In this document: positions 18,673 to 27,907 of the stretch, piece by piece
Position numbering within the stretch: the stretch's first letter is position 1
How the letters are laid out: every line of letters starts with the position of its first letter
Assembly: GCA_022652545.1 (NCBI GenBank)
Contig: JALCRM010000002.1
Coordinates: forward strand, 124,001-188,000
Source: Lachnospiraceae bacterium
GTDB lineage: Bacteria > Bacillota > Clostridia > Lachnospirales > Lachnospiraceae
Reading direction: 5' to 3'
DNA: 64,000 nucleotides
Translations under genes and position numbers: made by a program
Notes under the pieces: model-generated
What the model saw: only the letters and a program-made list of their open reading frames with translations
Told to the model about the DNA's origin: nothing
Databases searched by the model: none

Positions 18673-19776
18673 ATGGGGGAAGAACTGATCAGTCCGGCGG
18701 CGGAAGACAGGATCAGCATCATCGTACCGTTCTACAACGCGGAAAGCACGCTGGAGACCTGCGTGCAGAGCGTGCTGCTGCAGACCTGGGACAACTGGGA
18801 GCTGCTGCTGGTGGACGACGGCTCGGCCGACGGATCGCCGGACCTTGCGGATACGCTGGCGGACAGCGACGGGCGGATCCGCGTGCGCCACACCGAAAAC
18901 CACGGCGTTTCGAGGGCCAGGAACGAAGGCCTGAAGATGGCGGGCGGCAGGTATGTGACCTTTCTCGACGCGGACGACAGGATGGCCCCGGATATGCTGA
19001 AGAAGCTCCACGCCGTGATCATAAAGAGCGGGGCGGAGATCGCGGGCTGCAGCTTCCACACCTTCACGGATTTCAAGGCACAGCCGCCGGAGGAAACGGA
19101 GGAGCAGGAGGAAGGAAAAGAGGCAGTCATGGACGGTACGATGTTCGTGCGGAGGCGGCTGCTGCGCGGCGATACCCGCATCTGGAGCAAACTTTTCCTG
19201 CGTGAAAAATTAGGCGGCGGACAGTTCCGCGAGGATATGACGATCGGGGAGGACATGCTGTTCCTGCTTTCGTGCATGGAGAACTGCACGAAGGTGGCTG
19301 CGATCCCGGACCGCCTGTATTACTATTACGTCAACCCGAAGGGCGCCATGGAAAAGCCCTTCACACCGGACTATATGGACCAGATCCGCTGCTGGGACGA
19401 GGCAGTGTCGAGGATACGCACGAACATGCCGCTGCTTCTGAAGGAAGAGGACACCGCCGCACGCCTTGCCGCGGTGCGCTGTACCACGGCCATGCTCGTC
19501 GCGGGCAAGATCGCGGTGCTGCCGGCCTCCGAACGCCGGAAGTACGCCGACTGTACAAAGATCATCCTGGAGAGGGTGAAGGCAGCCCGGAAGGTCACAG
19601 GCATGACGGAGGAACTCCCGGCGGGATACGGCCTGAAGTCGGGCCTGTTCCGTCTGTCCCCTTCGGTGTATTATGACTGTTACGGGCCGCACAGGCGCGG
19701 GCAGCAGAGGCGGAAGGCAGGACGGGCCGGAGCAGCCGAAAAACGGAAGAGCGGAGGACAGGATGCACGTTCTTGA
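18673..19776 (+). CDS. Glycosyltransferase family 2
   Basis: A 367-residue relative of the preceding protein. RISIIVPFYNAESTLETCVQSV, LLVDDGSADGSPDL, HGVSRARNEGL and FLDADDRM follow the standard GT2 order. Adjacent GT2 genes of similar layout suggest an old duplication followed by divergence. It ends in a basic tail rich in Arg, Gly and Lys and overlaps the pyruvyltransferase gene by 14 bases. Confidence 0.87.
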   Translation: MGEELISPAAEDRISIIVPFYNAESTLETCVQSVLLQTWDNWELLLVDDGSADGSPDLADTLADSDGRIRVRHTENHGVSRARNEGLKMAGGRYVTFLDADDRMAPDMLKKLHAVIIKSGAEIAGCSFHTFTDFKAQPPEETEEQEEGKEAVMDGTMFVRRRLLRGDTRIWSKLFLREKLGGGQFREDMTIGEDMLFLLSCMENCTKVAAIPDRLYYYYVNPKGAMEKPFTPDYMDQIRCWDEAVSRIRTNMPLLLKEEDTAARLAAVRCTTAMLVAGKIAVLPASERRKYADCTKIILERVKAARKVTGMTEELPAGYGLKSGLFRLSPSVYYDCYGPHRRGQQRRKAGRAGAAEKRKSGGQDARS

Positions 19777-20989
19777 CGGGATCGCTTTCTATATGCATGC
19801 AGGCAGCGGCAACCACGGCTGCGAGGCCATTACGGTGAGCCTGCTGCGGCAGCTTGCAAAACAGGACGGCATTCCGCTGCCTGTCAGACTCGTGACCAAC
19901 AGTGCGGCCGAGGATGCCCGCTACGGGCTCTCTTCGCTGGACGGTATCGTCGCTCTTGCGCAGGAGCGCCGCATCGCGGAGCACCCGCCGGTACACGCGG
20001 CTTACTATGCCTGGCGCAGACTGACAGGCGACAGGGAATCCTTCCTGCGCTACCGGCTGGCCCCGATCACCGGAAAAGACAGGCCCAGGCTGGCCGTTTC
20101 CGTGGGCGGGGACAATTACTGTTATCCTGACATGGTGCCGGATCTGGTCCTGGCGGATCACATGCTGGAAAGACAGGGCACGGCGACCATGCTGCTCGGC
20201 TGTTCGATCGAACCGGAAGTTCTTAAGGAAAACACGAACATGCGGGATGACATGCGGCAGTACCGCCGCATCGTCGCCCGGGAGAGCAGGACATACGAGG
20301 CACTGTACAAAGCGGGTGTACCGGAGGAAAGGCTTGTCCTGCTGCCGGATCCCGCCTTTACCCTGCAGGCGGCCGACGACGCGCCGCTATGCGAACGCCT
20401 TGCGAAGGAAAGCGGCGGCGCGCCCCTCATTGGACTCAACCTGAGCCCCATGGCGGAGAATTACGCTCATTCAAAGGACGCGGTGCTGAACGGCTGCAGA
20501 CAGCTCGTCCGGCACATCCTGGAGGATACGGACTGTACGGTAGCGCTCATCCCGCACGTGGTGTGGGAGCGCAGCAATGACCGCACCCCGCTTGCGGAGC
20601 TGTACAGGGAATTCCGGGATACCGGCCGCGTGCTGCTGGTGCCGGATGCGCCGGCCGCGGAACTGAAGGCAGTCATTGCGCGCTGCAGCCTGTTTGTCGG
20701 TGCACGTACGCACGCCACGATCGCGGCCTATTCTTCCTGTGTTCCCACGCTCGTTCTCGGCTACTCCGTCAAAGCAGCGGGTATCGCGGAGGATCTCTTC
20801 GGCACGGACGGGCACTATGTGCTGCCGGTGCAGCAGATCAGCGGGGACAGCCAGATCACGGACGCCTTTGAGTGGCTCCGCACAAACAGCGGCGGCATAC
20901 GGGAAAAGCTGCGCGCCGTGATGCCGGATTATCTCAGGCGCGCAGGAAGGAACGGCGCCGAGATCGCAGGACTTTACAGGACATTGTGA
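19763..20989 (+). CDS. Polysaccharide pyruvyl transferase family protein
   Basis: A 408-residue protein of the family that transfers pyruvate from phosphoenolpyruvate to sugar hydroxyls, forming a ketal. AGSGNHGCEAITVSLL near the start, AVSVGGDNYCYPD at about 111, and GARTHATIAAYS in the C-terminal half are the recognisable family blocks. The pyruvyl ketal would give the polymer negative charge. It acts in the cytosol on the lipid-linked unit. The ATG at 19763 follows GGAGGACAGG and lies within the end of the preceding gene. Confidence 0.83.
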   Translation: MHVLDGIAFYMHAGSGNHGCEAITVSLLRQLAKQDGIPLPVRLVTNSAAEDARYGLSSLDGIVALAQERRIAEHPPVHAAYYAWRRLTGDRESFLRYRLAPITGKDRPRLAVSVGGDNYCYPDMVPDLVLADHMLERQGTATMLLGCSIEPEVLKENTNMRDDMRQYRRIVARESRTYEALYKAGVPEERLVLLPDPAFTLQAADDAPLCERLAKESGGAPLIGLNLSPMAENYAHSKDAVLNGCRQLVRHILEDTDCTVALIPHVVWERSNDRTPLAELYREFRDTGRVLLVPDAPAAELKAVIARCSLFVGARTHATIAAYSSCVPTLVLGYSVKAAGIAEDLFGTDGHYVLPVQQISGDSQITDAFEWLRTNSGGIREKLRAVMPDYLRRAGRNGAEIAGLYRTL

Positions 20990-21020
20990 AGAAGGCCGCT
21001 GCCGCGGCCGGGAGCATAGA

Positions 21021-22541
21021 TTGGGAAGAGTGAAATACGCGGCAAAAAACATCGCCTGGGGCTATATCGGCAGCATAGCCACGGCGATCATGGGCTTTGT
21101 GCTGAAGCAGGTCTTCATTGCGCACCTGGACGCGACACTGCTCGGTGTGAACGGCCTCTATACGGGGATACTCTCTCTTCTCAACATGGCGGAACTCGGC
21201 ATCGGGACAGCGTTGAATTTCAGCCTTTACGCCCCTGTTGCGCGCGGTGATACGCAGAAGATCAAGTCGTACATGCAGATGTACCGCAAGGCCTACTATG
21301 CCATCGCACTCGTGGTGGCGGGCATAGGACTTGCCCTCGTGCCGTTCCTGCGCGTCTTTATAAAAAAGCCGGGGAACAACACGCTCCGCGACCTCACGCT
21401 GTACTATTTCATCTTCCTTTTCAATACCGTGAGCTCGTACTTTGTCGCTTACAAGTACAGCCTTGTCAATGCGGAGCAGAAGAACTACATCCAGACCAAC
21501 ATCAACACGGCCACCAAGATCGTTTCCGAGGCGCTGCAGATCGCCGTCCTGATCTTCACGGAGAACTTCTACTGCTATCTGCTCGCGGACTGCGTGGTAC
21601 AGCTCATCCAGAAATTCTGGGTCAACAGCTACCTCAACAGGCGCTACCCCTATCTTACGGAAAAGGATGTGGTGCCGCTGTCGAAGGAGGAGAGCGGCGA
21701 GGTCTGGAAGAAGACCGGTGCGCTCGTATGGCACAAGATCGGCGACGTCGCCCGCCTGCAGACGGATTCGCTCATCATTTCCTCGTTCATCGAGGTGACG
21801 GTCGTCGGCGTGGTGGACAATTACAACCTCGTCATCAGCACCGTTTCCTCTTTCGTGAACACGATCTTCAACTCCGTGATCTCCGGCTTCGGGAACCTGA
21901 TCGCGACGGAGTCAAAACAGAAGCAGTACGACATGTTCTGCATCTACCGCTTTTTTGCCTGTTGGATCTACGGCTTCTCGGCGGTGGCTTTCTATATCCT
22001 GCTCACGCCGCTCGTGCGGCTGTGGCTCGGCGACGCGTGGATCCTGTCGGCGGCTTCCGTGAACCTCATCCTGCTCGATTACTATTTCAAGGGCGAGCGC
22101 GTGGTGCTGTCCAACTATAAGACGGCAGCCGGCGTGTTCGAGCCGGACAAGTACCTCGCCGTGATCCAGGGCGCGGTGAACCTCGTGCTTTCGATCTGGC
22201 TGGTCCTGAAGATCGGCCTGCCGGGCGTATACATCGGCACGGTGATCTCCGGTCTGATCGCCAACGTGACGAAACCGATCATTATCTACCACGTGTGTTT
22301 TGACCAGAAGTCCTGGCACTACTTCCTGGACTCGGCAAAACATCTTGCTTACTCTGCACTGATGCTCGTGCTGATGGAGGCCGCGGGGCGGCGCGTGCTC
22401 ACGCACCTGTCTCTCGGCAGTTTCCTCGGGATGGCGCTCCTCATTACCGCCGCCTACAACGCGGGCTTTGTCCTGCTGTTCGGCCGCACGAAGGAATTCC
22501 GCTACCTGCGCGGCATGATCGCCGGGCGGTTCGGAAAATAG
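21021..22541 (+). CDS. Wzx-type oligosaccharide flippase
   Basis: A 506-residue integral membrane protein of the MOP/polysaccharide-transport superfamily with about twelve to fourteen segments spread from residue 10 to 500. The N-terminus (AAKNIAWGYIGSIATAIMGFVLKQVFI) and the loop LNMAELGIGTALNFSLYAPVA are typical of Wzx/RfbX. It would flip undecaprenyl-linked repeat units to the outer face of the membrane, where the polymerase acts. The start is TTG 21021 after GGGAGC. The presence of an ABC flippase in the same cluster is unusual. Confidence 0.85.
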   Translation: MGRVKYAAKNIAWGYIGSIATAIMGFVLKQVFIAHLDATLLGVNGLYTGILSLLNMAELGIGTALNFSLYAPVARGDTQKIKSYMQMYRKAYYAIALVVAGIGLALVPFLRVFIKKPGNNTLRDLTLYYFIFLFNTVSSYFVAYKYSLVNAEQKNYIQTNINTATKIVSEALQIAVLIFTENFYCYLLADCVVQLIQKFWVNSYLNRRYPYLTEKDVVPLSKEESGEVWKKTGALVWHKIGDVARLQTDSLIISSFIEVTVVGVVDNYNLVISTVSSFVNTIFNSVISGFGNLIATESKQKQYDMFCIYRFFACWIYGFSAVAFYILLTPLVRLWLGDAWILSAASVNLILLDYYFKGERVVLSNYKTAAGVFEPDKYLAVIQGAVNLVLSIWLVLKIGLPGVYIGTVISGLIANVTKPIIIYHVCFDQKSWHYFLDSAKHLAYSALMLVLMEAAGRRVLTHLSLGSFLGMALLITAAYNAGFVLLFGRTKEFRYLRGMIAGRFGK

Positions 22542-22564
22542 CCCGGGCGGGGGAAAGGTACGAA

Positions 22565-23587
22565 ATGGATGCTGTTTTGTCTGCCATCGCCGGTGAGGCG
22601 GTGCGGGAACTGAAGACATACGGGACAAAGACGCCCGGAGAGCGTGCCAGGGATCTTGCACGGCGTCTCTGCGGCCGGCGCGTGCCGGCCCCGGACCCGG
22701 TATTCTGGCCGGCGGGGCTCCTCGGCCTCGGTCTTACGGAATATGACGGCGACCGGGAGGGCGCTGTGCGCGCCCGTCTCGATGCCTGGCTGCGCGGCGG
22801 GGGCAGGACAGCCTGCGCGGACGACGCGGTGATGCTGTACTCCGCGGTCCGCATCGACACCGCAGAGCACAATGTGCCGTACAGGGAAGCTGCGGACCGG
22901 ATGGCGCGCAGCCTCATGGATGCGCCGAAGGATGCCGCCGGCACGCTGATCTACAGACCCGGCCGCGCGCACGATTACGTTTTTGCGGACGGGATCGGGA
23001 TGGCTGCGCTGTTTCTCGATGCCTACGGCCGTGCATACGGCGATGAGCGCGCTTCCGGAGAAGCGGCAAAACAGCTGAAGGCCTATCTTTCCATGGCGAC
23101 CGATGCGCGCACCGGCCTGCCGTACCACGGCTATGAGACAGCGGCGGGCACGAAGAACGGACTCGTCGGCTGGGGCCGTGCCGTCGGCTGGCTGATGATG
23201 GGCATGAGCGGCACGCAGGATGCCGGGCTGCGTCTGCGTCTGCGGGACCTCGCGCGCAGTGCGGAGGAACTCTGCGGAGAGGACGGCCTTTTTCCCTGGC
23301 TCCTTACGGCGCCGCAGGGCCCCCGCGATGTTTCCGCGACGGCCATGATCCGCTGGGCGGAGGCGCGTGCGCTCGAAAACGGCGCGCTGCCGGCTTCCGA
23401 CAGGGAGAAATTCTCCGCCGGGTTTTCTGCTTCGGCGGAAGGGATCCTGGCGCATACCGCGGACGGCCGCGTCGGGCAGTCTCTTTCGGAATGTGCGGGT
23501 TTCGCCGAACATCCGCAGATCTACGGCTGCTATCCCTGGGGGCAGGGGGCAGCCCTGGCTTTTCTGTCCCTGTGGAGGAGACCATGA
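22565..23587 (+). CDS. GH88/GH105-like (unsaturated uronyl hydrolase-type) protein
   Basis: A 340-residue alpha/alpha-barrel protein resembling glycoside hydrolase families 88 and 105, which cleave unsaturated uronic acids left by polysaccharide lyases. DYVFADGIGMAALFLD at about 138 resembles the catalytic Asp region, and LVGWGRAVGWLMMGM at about 201 corresponds to the family WxRGxGW motif. The protein lacks a signal peptide, so it would be cytosolic. A degradative enzyme is odd in a biosynthetic cluster; it may trim intermediates, or have been recruited to a different role. The next gene starts in its stop codon. Confidence 0.72.
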   Translation: MDAVLSAIAGEAVRELKTYGTKTPGERARDLARRLCGRRVPAPDPVFWPAGLLGLGLTEYDGDREGAVRARLDAWLRGGGRTACADDAVMLYSAVRIDTAEHNVPYREAADRMARSLMDAPKDAAGTLIYRPGRAHDYVFADGIGMAALFLDAYGRAYGDERASGEAAKQLKAYLSMATDARTGLPYHGYETAAGTKNGLVGWGRAVGWLMMGMSGTQDAGLRLRLRDLARSAEELCGEDGLFPWLLTAPQGPRDVSATAMIRWAEARALENGALPASDREKFSAGFSASAEGILAHTADGRVGQSLSECAGFAEHPQIYGCYPWGQGAALAFLSLWRRP

Positions 23588-24564
23588 TCATCGTAAGACT
23601 GGCCGGGGGACTCGGAAATCAGATGCAGCAGTACGCCCTGGCCCGCAGCCTGGAAGCCCGCGGACGGGAGGTAAAGCTGGATCCCTCCTGGTTCCGGGAC
23701 GAGGAGAACCAGGGGCGCGTGCTTGCGCCGCGCCGGCTGGAACTCGAGCGCTTTGCGGGACTCCCGCTGCACTATGCAACGGAAGCGGAGCTGCGCAGGT
23801 ACGGGGACCGCTCCTTCTTTTCCCGGCTGGCCGGGCACTTCGGCCGCACGAAGAGCGGCATTTTCACGGAGCATGAAATGTACAGCCCGGAGATCTTTGA
23901 CCTCGAGGACGGGTATCTGACGGGATATTTCGCCTGTGAAAAATACTATGCGGACATTCTGCCCGCGCTGCGGCGGGAATTTGTTTTTCCGGAGGCGTCT
24001 TCGGAAAAGGCCAGAGCCTTCAACGAGGCTGCGGCTGCGGACATCCGCGAAGAGAATGCGCAGGGCGTCTGCACGGTCAGTGTGCATCTGCGCCGGGGCG
24101 ACTATCTGGACGCCGCCAACGCGGCCCTGCTCGGGGGCATCTGCACGGACGCCTATTACCGGGGAGCGGCGGAGGCCGCACGGCAGGCAGGCGCGCAGCA
24201 CACAGGGAAAACAGCGGACACAGCGGAGCTGCATTTCTATGTTTTTTCCGACGACACCGAGTATGCGAAAACCTGCCGCTTCGGCAGGGAAGGCGACAGG
24301 ACGACGGTTCCGGAAGGCAACACGGGGGAGGATGCGATGCTGGACATGTACCTCATGAGCCTTTGCCGCGTGAACATTTGCGCAAATTCCACCTTCAGTT
24401 TCTGGGGCGCGCGCCTGAACGCCGCGCCCTTTGCAAAAATACGGCCTTCGGTCCACCGCAGCGACCAGTCTGCGCCGCCGGAAGTCATGCGCACCCTGTG
24501 GGAGGGGTGGACGCTGGTCGACCGGGACGGCGGCATTTTCTGCGCGCCGGATCCGCAGATCTGA
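23584..24564 (+). CDS. Alpha-1,2-fucosyltransferase family (GT11)
   Basis: A 326-residue GT11 protein. IIVRLAGGLGNQMQQYALARSL is the N-terminal block, SVHLRRGDYLDAANAALLGGIC holds the donor-binding motif, and CANSTFSFWGARLN is the third block. It is similar in length and order to the protein at 8202 but clearly diverged, so the two probably make different linkages or use different acceptors. The ATGA overlap with the preceding gene implies coupled translation. Confidence 0.85.
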   Translation: MIIVRLAGGLGNQMQQYALARSLEARGREVKLDPSWFRDEENQGRVLAPRRLELERFAGLPLHYATEAELRRYGDRSFFSRLAGHFGRTKSGIFTEHEMYSPEIFDLEDGYLTGYFACEKYYADILPALRREFVFPEASSEKARAFNEAAAADIREENAQGVCTVSVHLRRGDYLDAANAALLGGICTDAYYRGAAEAARQAGAQHTGKTADTAELHFYVFSDDTEYAKTCRFGREGDRTTVPEGNTGEDAMLDMYLMSLCRVNICANSTFSFWGARLNAAPFAKIRPSVHRSDQSAPPEVMRTLWEGWTLVDRDGGIFCAPDPQI

Positions 24565-24600
24565 AAGCAGACCGTGCATGTCGGCACGGGCCCGGCGGCA

Positions 24601-24629
24601 TGGACAGAGCCGGGAGAATCGTATAGAAT
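24601..24629 (+). promoter_or_regulatory. Sigma-A promoter candidate ahead of the WecG-GT4 fusion gene
   Basis: TGGACA (24601-24606), a 17-base spacer and TAGAAT (24624-24629) match the vegetative consensus at ten of twelve positions. The predicted transcript start, about seven bases downstream, falls next to the ATG at 24637, so the message might be almost leaderless. The site lies in the only sizeable gap in this half of the cluster. It is not shown to be active. Confidence 0.4.
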
Positions 24630-24636
24630 AGGGCCT

Positions 24637-26634
24637 ATGGACGTAAAGGCGGGACTGCCGCACTGCAGTATACTCGGCACCGAAATCAGTGTCACGGATA
24701 TGAGGAAGACGACGGAATACCTCGGGGAGAATCTGGATTCTCTGCGGGGACAGTATATCTGCGTTTCCAATGTCCACACGACGGTGATGGCCTCCCGCGA
24801 TGAAAGATACCGCGCTGTCCAGAACGGCGCCGCCCTGGCGCTGCCTGACGGCAAGCCTCTTTCTTTTGTCAGCCGCCGCCGCGGCTTTCCGGAAGCCAGG
24901 CGGGTAGCCGGTCCCGACCTGATGACGGAGATCTTTAAGGCATCCAGGGAAAAAGGGTACCGGCATTATTTTTACGGAGCGACGCAGAGTACGCTGGACA
25001 TCCTGCGCGAAAAGCTGCAGGAGCGCTATCCGTACCTTGTGATCGCCGGCATGTACGCCCCGCCGTTTTATGCATCGGCGGACGAAATCCCGGCTGCCGA
25101 TGACGCCGCCGACATCGACAGGATCAATGCGGCCCGCCCGGACTTCATCTGGGTCGGGCTGGGCGCGCCGAAGCAGGAATACTGGATGGCGGCTCACGAG
25201 GGAAAACTGTGCGGCGTCATGATCGGCGTGGGAGCGGGTTTTGACTTTCATGCAGGTACGGTGAAGCGCGCCCCGCGCTGGATGCAGGAGAGCTATCTCG
25301 AATGGCTGTTCCGCATCATGCAGGATCCGAAGCGCCTGCTGAAGCGCTATATTACGACGAATTTTGCCTTTGTGGCCGAAGTGCGCAAAGAAAGCCGCAG
25401 ACTGCGCAGGGAACGCAGAAACGGGCATCTCCGGCTGGCGATGATCGGACATAAAAGGATCCCGGGCAGGGAAGGCGGCGTGGAAGTCGTGGTGGGAGAG
25501 CTTGCCGTGCGTCTGGCGCAGGGCGGCGATGACGTGACTGCCTACAACCGCAGGAGCGGCAAACACCACGCGGACGAGCCCTGCGAGCAGAAGGAATACT
25601 GCGGTGTGCGCCTCGTTCAGGTGCCTACCTTTGAAAACAGCAGACTCAACGCGATCGTCTATTCGGCCTTCGCTTCGGTCCGCATGCTGTTCGGCAGATA
25701 CGATGTCGTGCATTATCACGCGGAGGGTCCCTGCATCATGCTCTGGCTCCCGAAGCTGTTCGGTATCCCCACGGTGGCGACCATCCACGGACTGGACTGG
25801 CAGCGCTCGAAGTGGGGGAACTTTGCTTCGAAGATGCTGAAAAAGGGGGAGAAGCGCGCTGCCCGCAGGGCGGATGCGCTCATTGTGCTCTCCCGCAACA
25901 TGCAGCAGTATTTCCGGGACACGTACGGGCGCAGTACGATCTTCATCCCCAACGGGATCGAAAGACCGGAATACAGAAACGCTGATTTCATACGGCAGAA
26001 GTGGGGACTTGAAAAGGACGGCTACGTGCTTTTCCTGGCGCGGCTCGTGCCTGAAAAGGGGATCCACTATCTGATCGATGCCTTCAAGGGCGTGCATACG
26101 GACAAAAAACTTGTGATCGCAGGCGGCGCAGGCGGTGCCGCAGATTATGCCGCGAAGATCCGGGAGAGCGCTGCGGAGGATCCGCGCATTCTTTTCACGG
26201 ATTTTGTCGGCGGGACACCGCTCGAAGAACTGTATTCCAACTGCGCGGTCTTTGTCCTGCCGAGCGATGTGGAGGGCATGGCGATGAGCCTGCTCGAGGC
26301 CATGAGCTACGGCAGGTGCTGCGTTGTGAGCGACATTCCGGAGAATACGGAAGTTACGGGAACCCACGCTCTCACATTTCCGAAGGGAGACGTGGGAAAA
26401 CTTCGTGAACTGCTGCAGCGGCTGCTTGACGACCCTGCCGAGCGGGCGCGCTATGAGCAGGGAGCCGCGGACTATATCTGCAGCCGCTATTCGTGGGATG
26501 CGAGCGCAAAGGCGACAAGGGAGGTCTATCTGTCGGTGCTGAAGCCGGCGCGCCGCGCACAGCTTGCGCAGGCGCAGCGGACAGGCTCCGCGCAGGAGCG
26601 GACGCAGCCCGGGGAGGTCGGAGAGGCAAAATGA
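24637..26634 (+). CDS. WecG/TagA-type transferase fused to a GT4 glycosyltransferase
   Basis: A 665-residue two-domain protein. Residues about 8-245 are a WecG/TagA/CpsF (GT26) domain with ISVTDMRKTTEYL, ALPDGKPL, VAGPDLMTEIF, FYGATQSTLDILREKL and FIWVGLGAPKQEYWM. After a basic linker (about 250-265) comes a complete GT4 domain: GGVEVVVGELAVRLAQGG, IHGLDWQRSKWG, LFLARLVPEKGIHYLIDAF and LPSDVEGMAMSLLEAMSYG. Both domains keep their core motifs, so both could be active and add two sugars in succession on lipid carrier. The ATG at 24637 is preferred; a GTG at 24574 would add 21 residues without family match. Confidence 0.85.
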   Translation: MDVKAGLPHCSILGTEISVTDMRKTTEYLGENLDSLRGQYICVSNVHTTVMASRDERYRAVQNGAALALPDGKPLSFVSRRRGFPEARRVAGPDLMTEIFKASREKGYRHYFYGATQSTLDILREKLQERYPYLVIAGMYAPPFYASADEIPAADDAADIDRINAARPDFIWVGLGAPKQEYWMAAHEGKLCGVMIGVGAGFDFHAGTVKRAPRWMQESYLEWLFRIMQDPKRLLKRYITTNFAFVAEVRKESRRLRRERRNGHLRLAMIGHKRIPGREGGVEVVVGELAVRLAQGGDDVTAYNRRSGKHHADEPCEQKEYCGVRLVQVPTFENSRLNAIVYSAFASVRMLFGRYDVVHYHAEGPCIMLWLPKLFGIPTVATIHGLDWQRSKWGNFASKMLKKGEKRAARRADALIVLSRNMQQYFRDTYGRSTIFIPNGIERPEYRNADFIRQKWGLEKDGYVLFLARLVPEKGIHYLIDAFKGVHTDKKLVIAGGAGGAADYAAKIRESAAEDPRILFTDFVGGTPLEELYSNCAVFVLPSDVEGMAMSLLEAMSYGRCCVVSDIPENTEVTGTHALTFPKGDVGKLRELLQRLLDDPAERARYEQGAADYICSRYSWDASAKATREVYLSVLKPARRAQLAQAQRTGSAQERTQPGEVGEAK

Positions 26635-27893
26635 GGGTACTCATTGTCAATAAATTCCTCTACCCGAACGGCGGCTCCGAGACATATATCTTCAAGCTGG
26701 GGCAGGAACTGGAACGGCAGGGGCACAGAGTCGAGTATTTCGGCATGGAGCACGAGGGCCGGATCGTCGGCAACCGTGCGGACAGCTACACGCAGCCGAT
26801 GGACTTTCACGGCAGCGGGGCGGCTGCGCTGACCTACCCTTTCCGCATCATCTACTCCCGTGAGGCGCGGGAAAAAATGCGCCCGGTGCTGGAAGAACTG
26901 CAGCCGGATGTCGTGCACCTGAACAACATCAACTTCCAGTTGACTCCATCGGTCATCGATGAAGCGCGTGACTTTGAAAGAAAACATCCGGATCTGTACG
27001 CCTACGCGGGCAGATCCCTGAAAATATTCTGCACCGCGCACGACGCGCAGTGGGTCTGTCCCAACCATGAGCTCAGGGTACCTTCGACCGGAGAACTCTG
27101 CATGCGCTGTATCGACGGATCCTTTGACGGCTGCATCCGCAACCGCTGCATCCACGGCTCAAAACTGCGCAGCCTGCTCGGCGCCCGGGAAGCCGCCTTT
27201 TATGAAAAGAGGGGCACCTACGCCGAAGTGGACAGGGTCATCTGTCCGAGCGCTTTCCTGGAAGGCGTGCTGCAGCACAACAGACACCTGAAGGGCCGCA
27301 CGATCGCCATGCACAACTTCATGGATATTCCGGAAGCGCAGGGAGAACAGACGAAGACGCCGGACAGGGCGGCCGGCGGACAGGGATATGTCCTCTATTT
27401 CGGCCGGTATGCGCCGGAAAAGGGAATCGCCACCCTGATGAAGGCAGCGGGCGCCCTGCCGGAGATCCCGTTTGTATTCGCCGGTTCGGGGCCGCTGCGT
27501 GATCTTATCAGGGGCGGCAATGTGACCGAGAAGGGATTCCTTACCGGCGGTGCGCTGCAGGAGGTGATCCGCGGTGCGCGTTTTGTCGTCTATCCTTCCG
27601 AATGGTACGAGAACTGTCCGTTTTCGGTGATGGAAGCGCAGGGCTACGGGGTACCGGTGCTGGCCAGCGATATCGGCGGCACGCCGGAACTGATCTGCAG
27701 GACGCCGGGGCAGGAAACCGGCGAACTCTTCCGGGAAGGCGATGCGGAAGACCTGACAGCCAGGATCCGGGAACTGTACGGCGATGCGGCGCGCACGGAC
27801 CGGATGTCCGCGAACTGCGCAGCCTGGACGGCGGGACATTTTGACACCCTGGAGACCTATGTGCGTAAACTGACACGGCTGTACGCGATGTAA
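26631..27893 (+). CDS. Glycosyltransferase family 4 with a cysteine-rich insert
   Basis: A 420-residue GT-B protein. RVLIVNKFLYPNGGSETYIF opens the acceptor domain, YFGRYAPEKGIATLM and YPSEWYENCPFSVMEAQGYG form the donor side. Between them, residues about 132-180 contain HDAQWVCPNHEL and a cluster of cysteines (CMRC, DGCIRNRC) typical of a subgroup of GT4 proteins that may bind zinc. The start ATG 26631 sits in the preceding stop codon. The next gene follows after 14 bases, with AAGGAG overlapping the stop. Confidence 0.86.
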   Translation: MRVLIVNKFLYPNGGSETYIFKLGQELERQGHRVEYFGMEHEGRIVGNRADSYTQPMDFHGSGAAALTYPFRIIYSREAREKMRPVLEELQPDVVHLNNINFQLTPSVIDEARDFERKHPDLYAYAGRSLKIFCTAHDAQWVCPNHELRVPSTGELCMRCIDGSFDGCIRNRCIHGSKLRSLLGAREAAFYEKRGTYAEVDRVICPSAFLEGVLQHNRHLKGRTIAMHNFMDIPEAQGEQTKTPDRAAGGQGYVLYFGRYAPEKGIATLMKAAGALPEIPFVFAGSGPLRDLIRGGNVTEKGFLTGGALQEVIRGARFVVYPSEWYENCPFSVMEAQGYGVPVLASDIGGTPELICRTPGQETGELFREGDAEDLTARIRELYGDAARTDRMSANCAAWTAGHFDTLETYVRKLTRLYAM

Positions 27894-27907
27894 GGAGCAG
27901 AGGCATA

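Noticed and set aside
24574-24636. GTG start giving a longer WecG-GT4 protein
   Set aside because: The added 21 residues do not fit the family, and the better-placed ATG at 24637 matches the usual N-terminus.
23530-26367. Very long open frame on the minus strand across the GT11 and WecG-GT4 genes
   Set aside because: It has no family features, is Arg/His/Pro-rich, and mirrors GC-rich codon positions of the real plus-strand genes. It is an antisense shadow.
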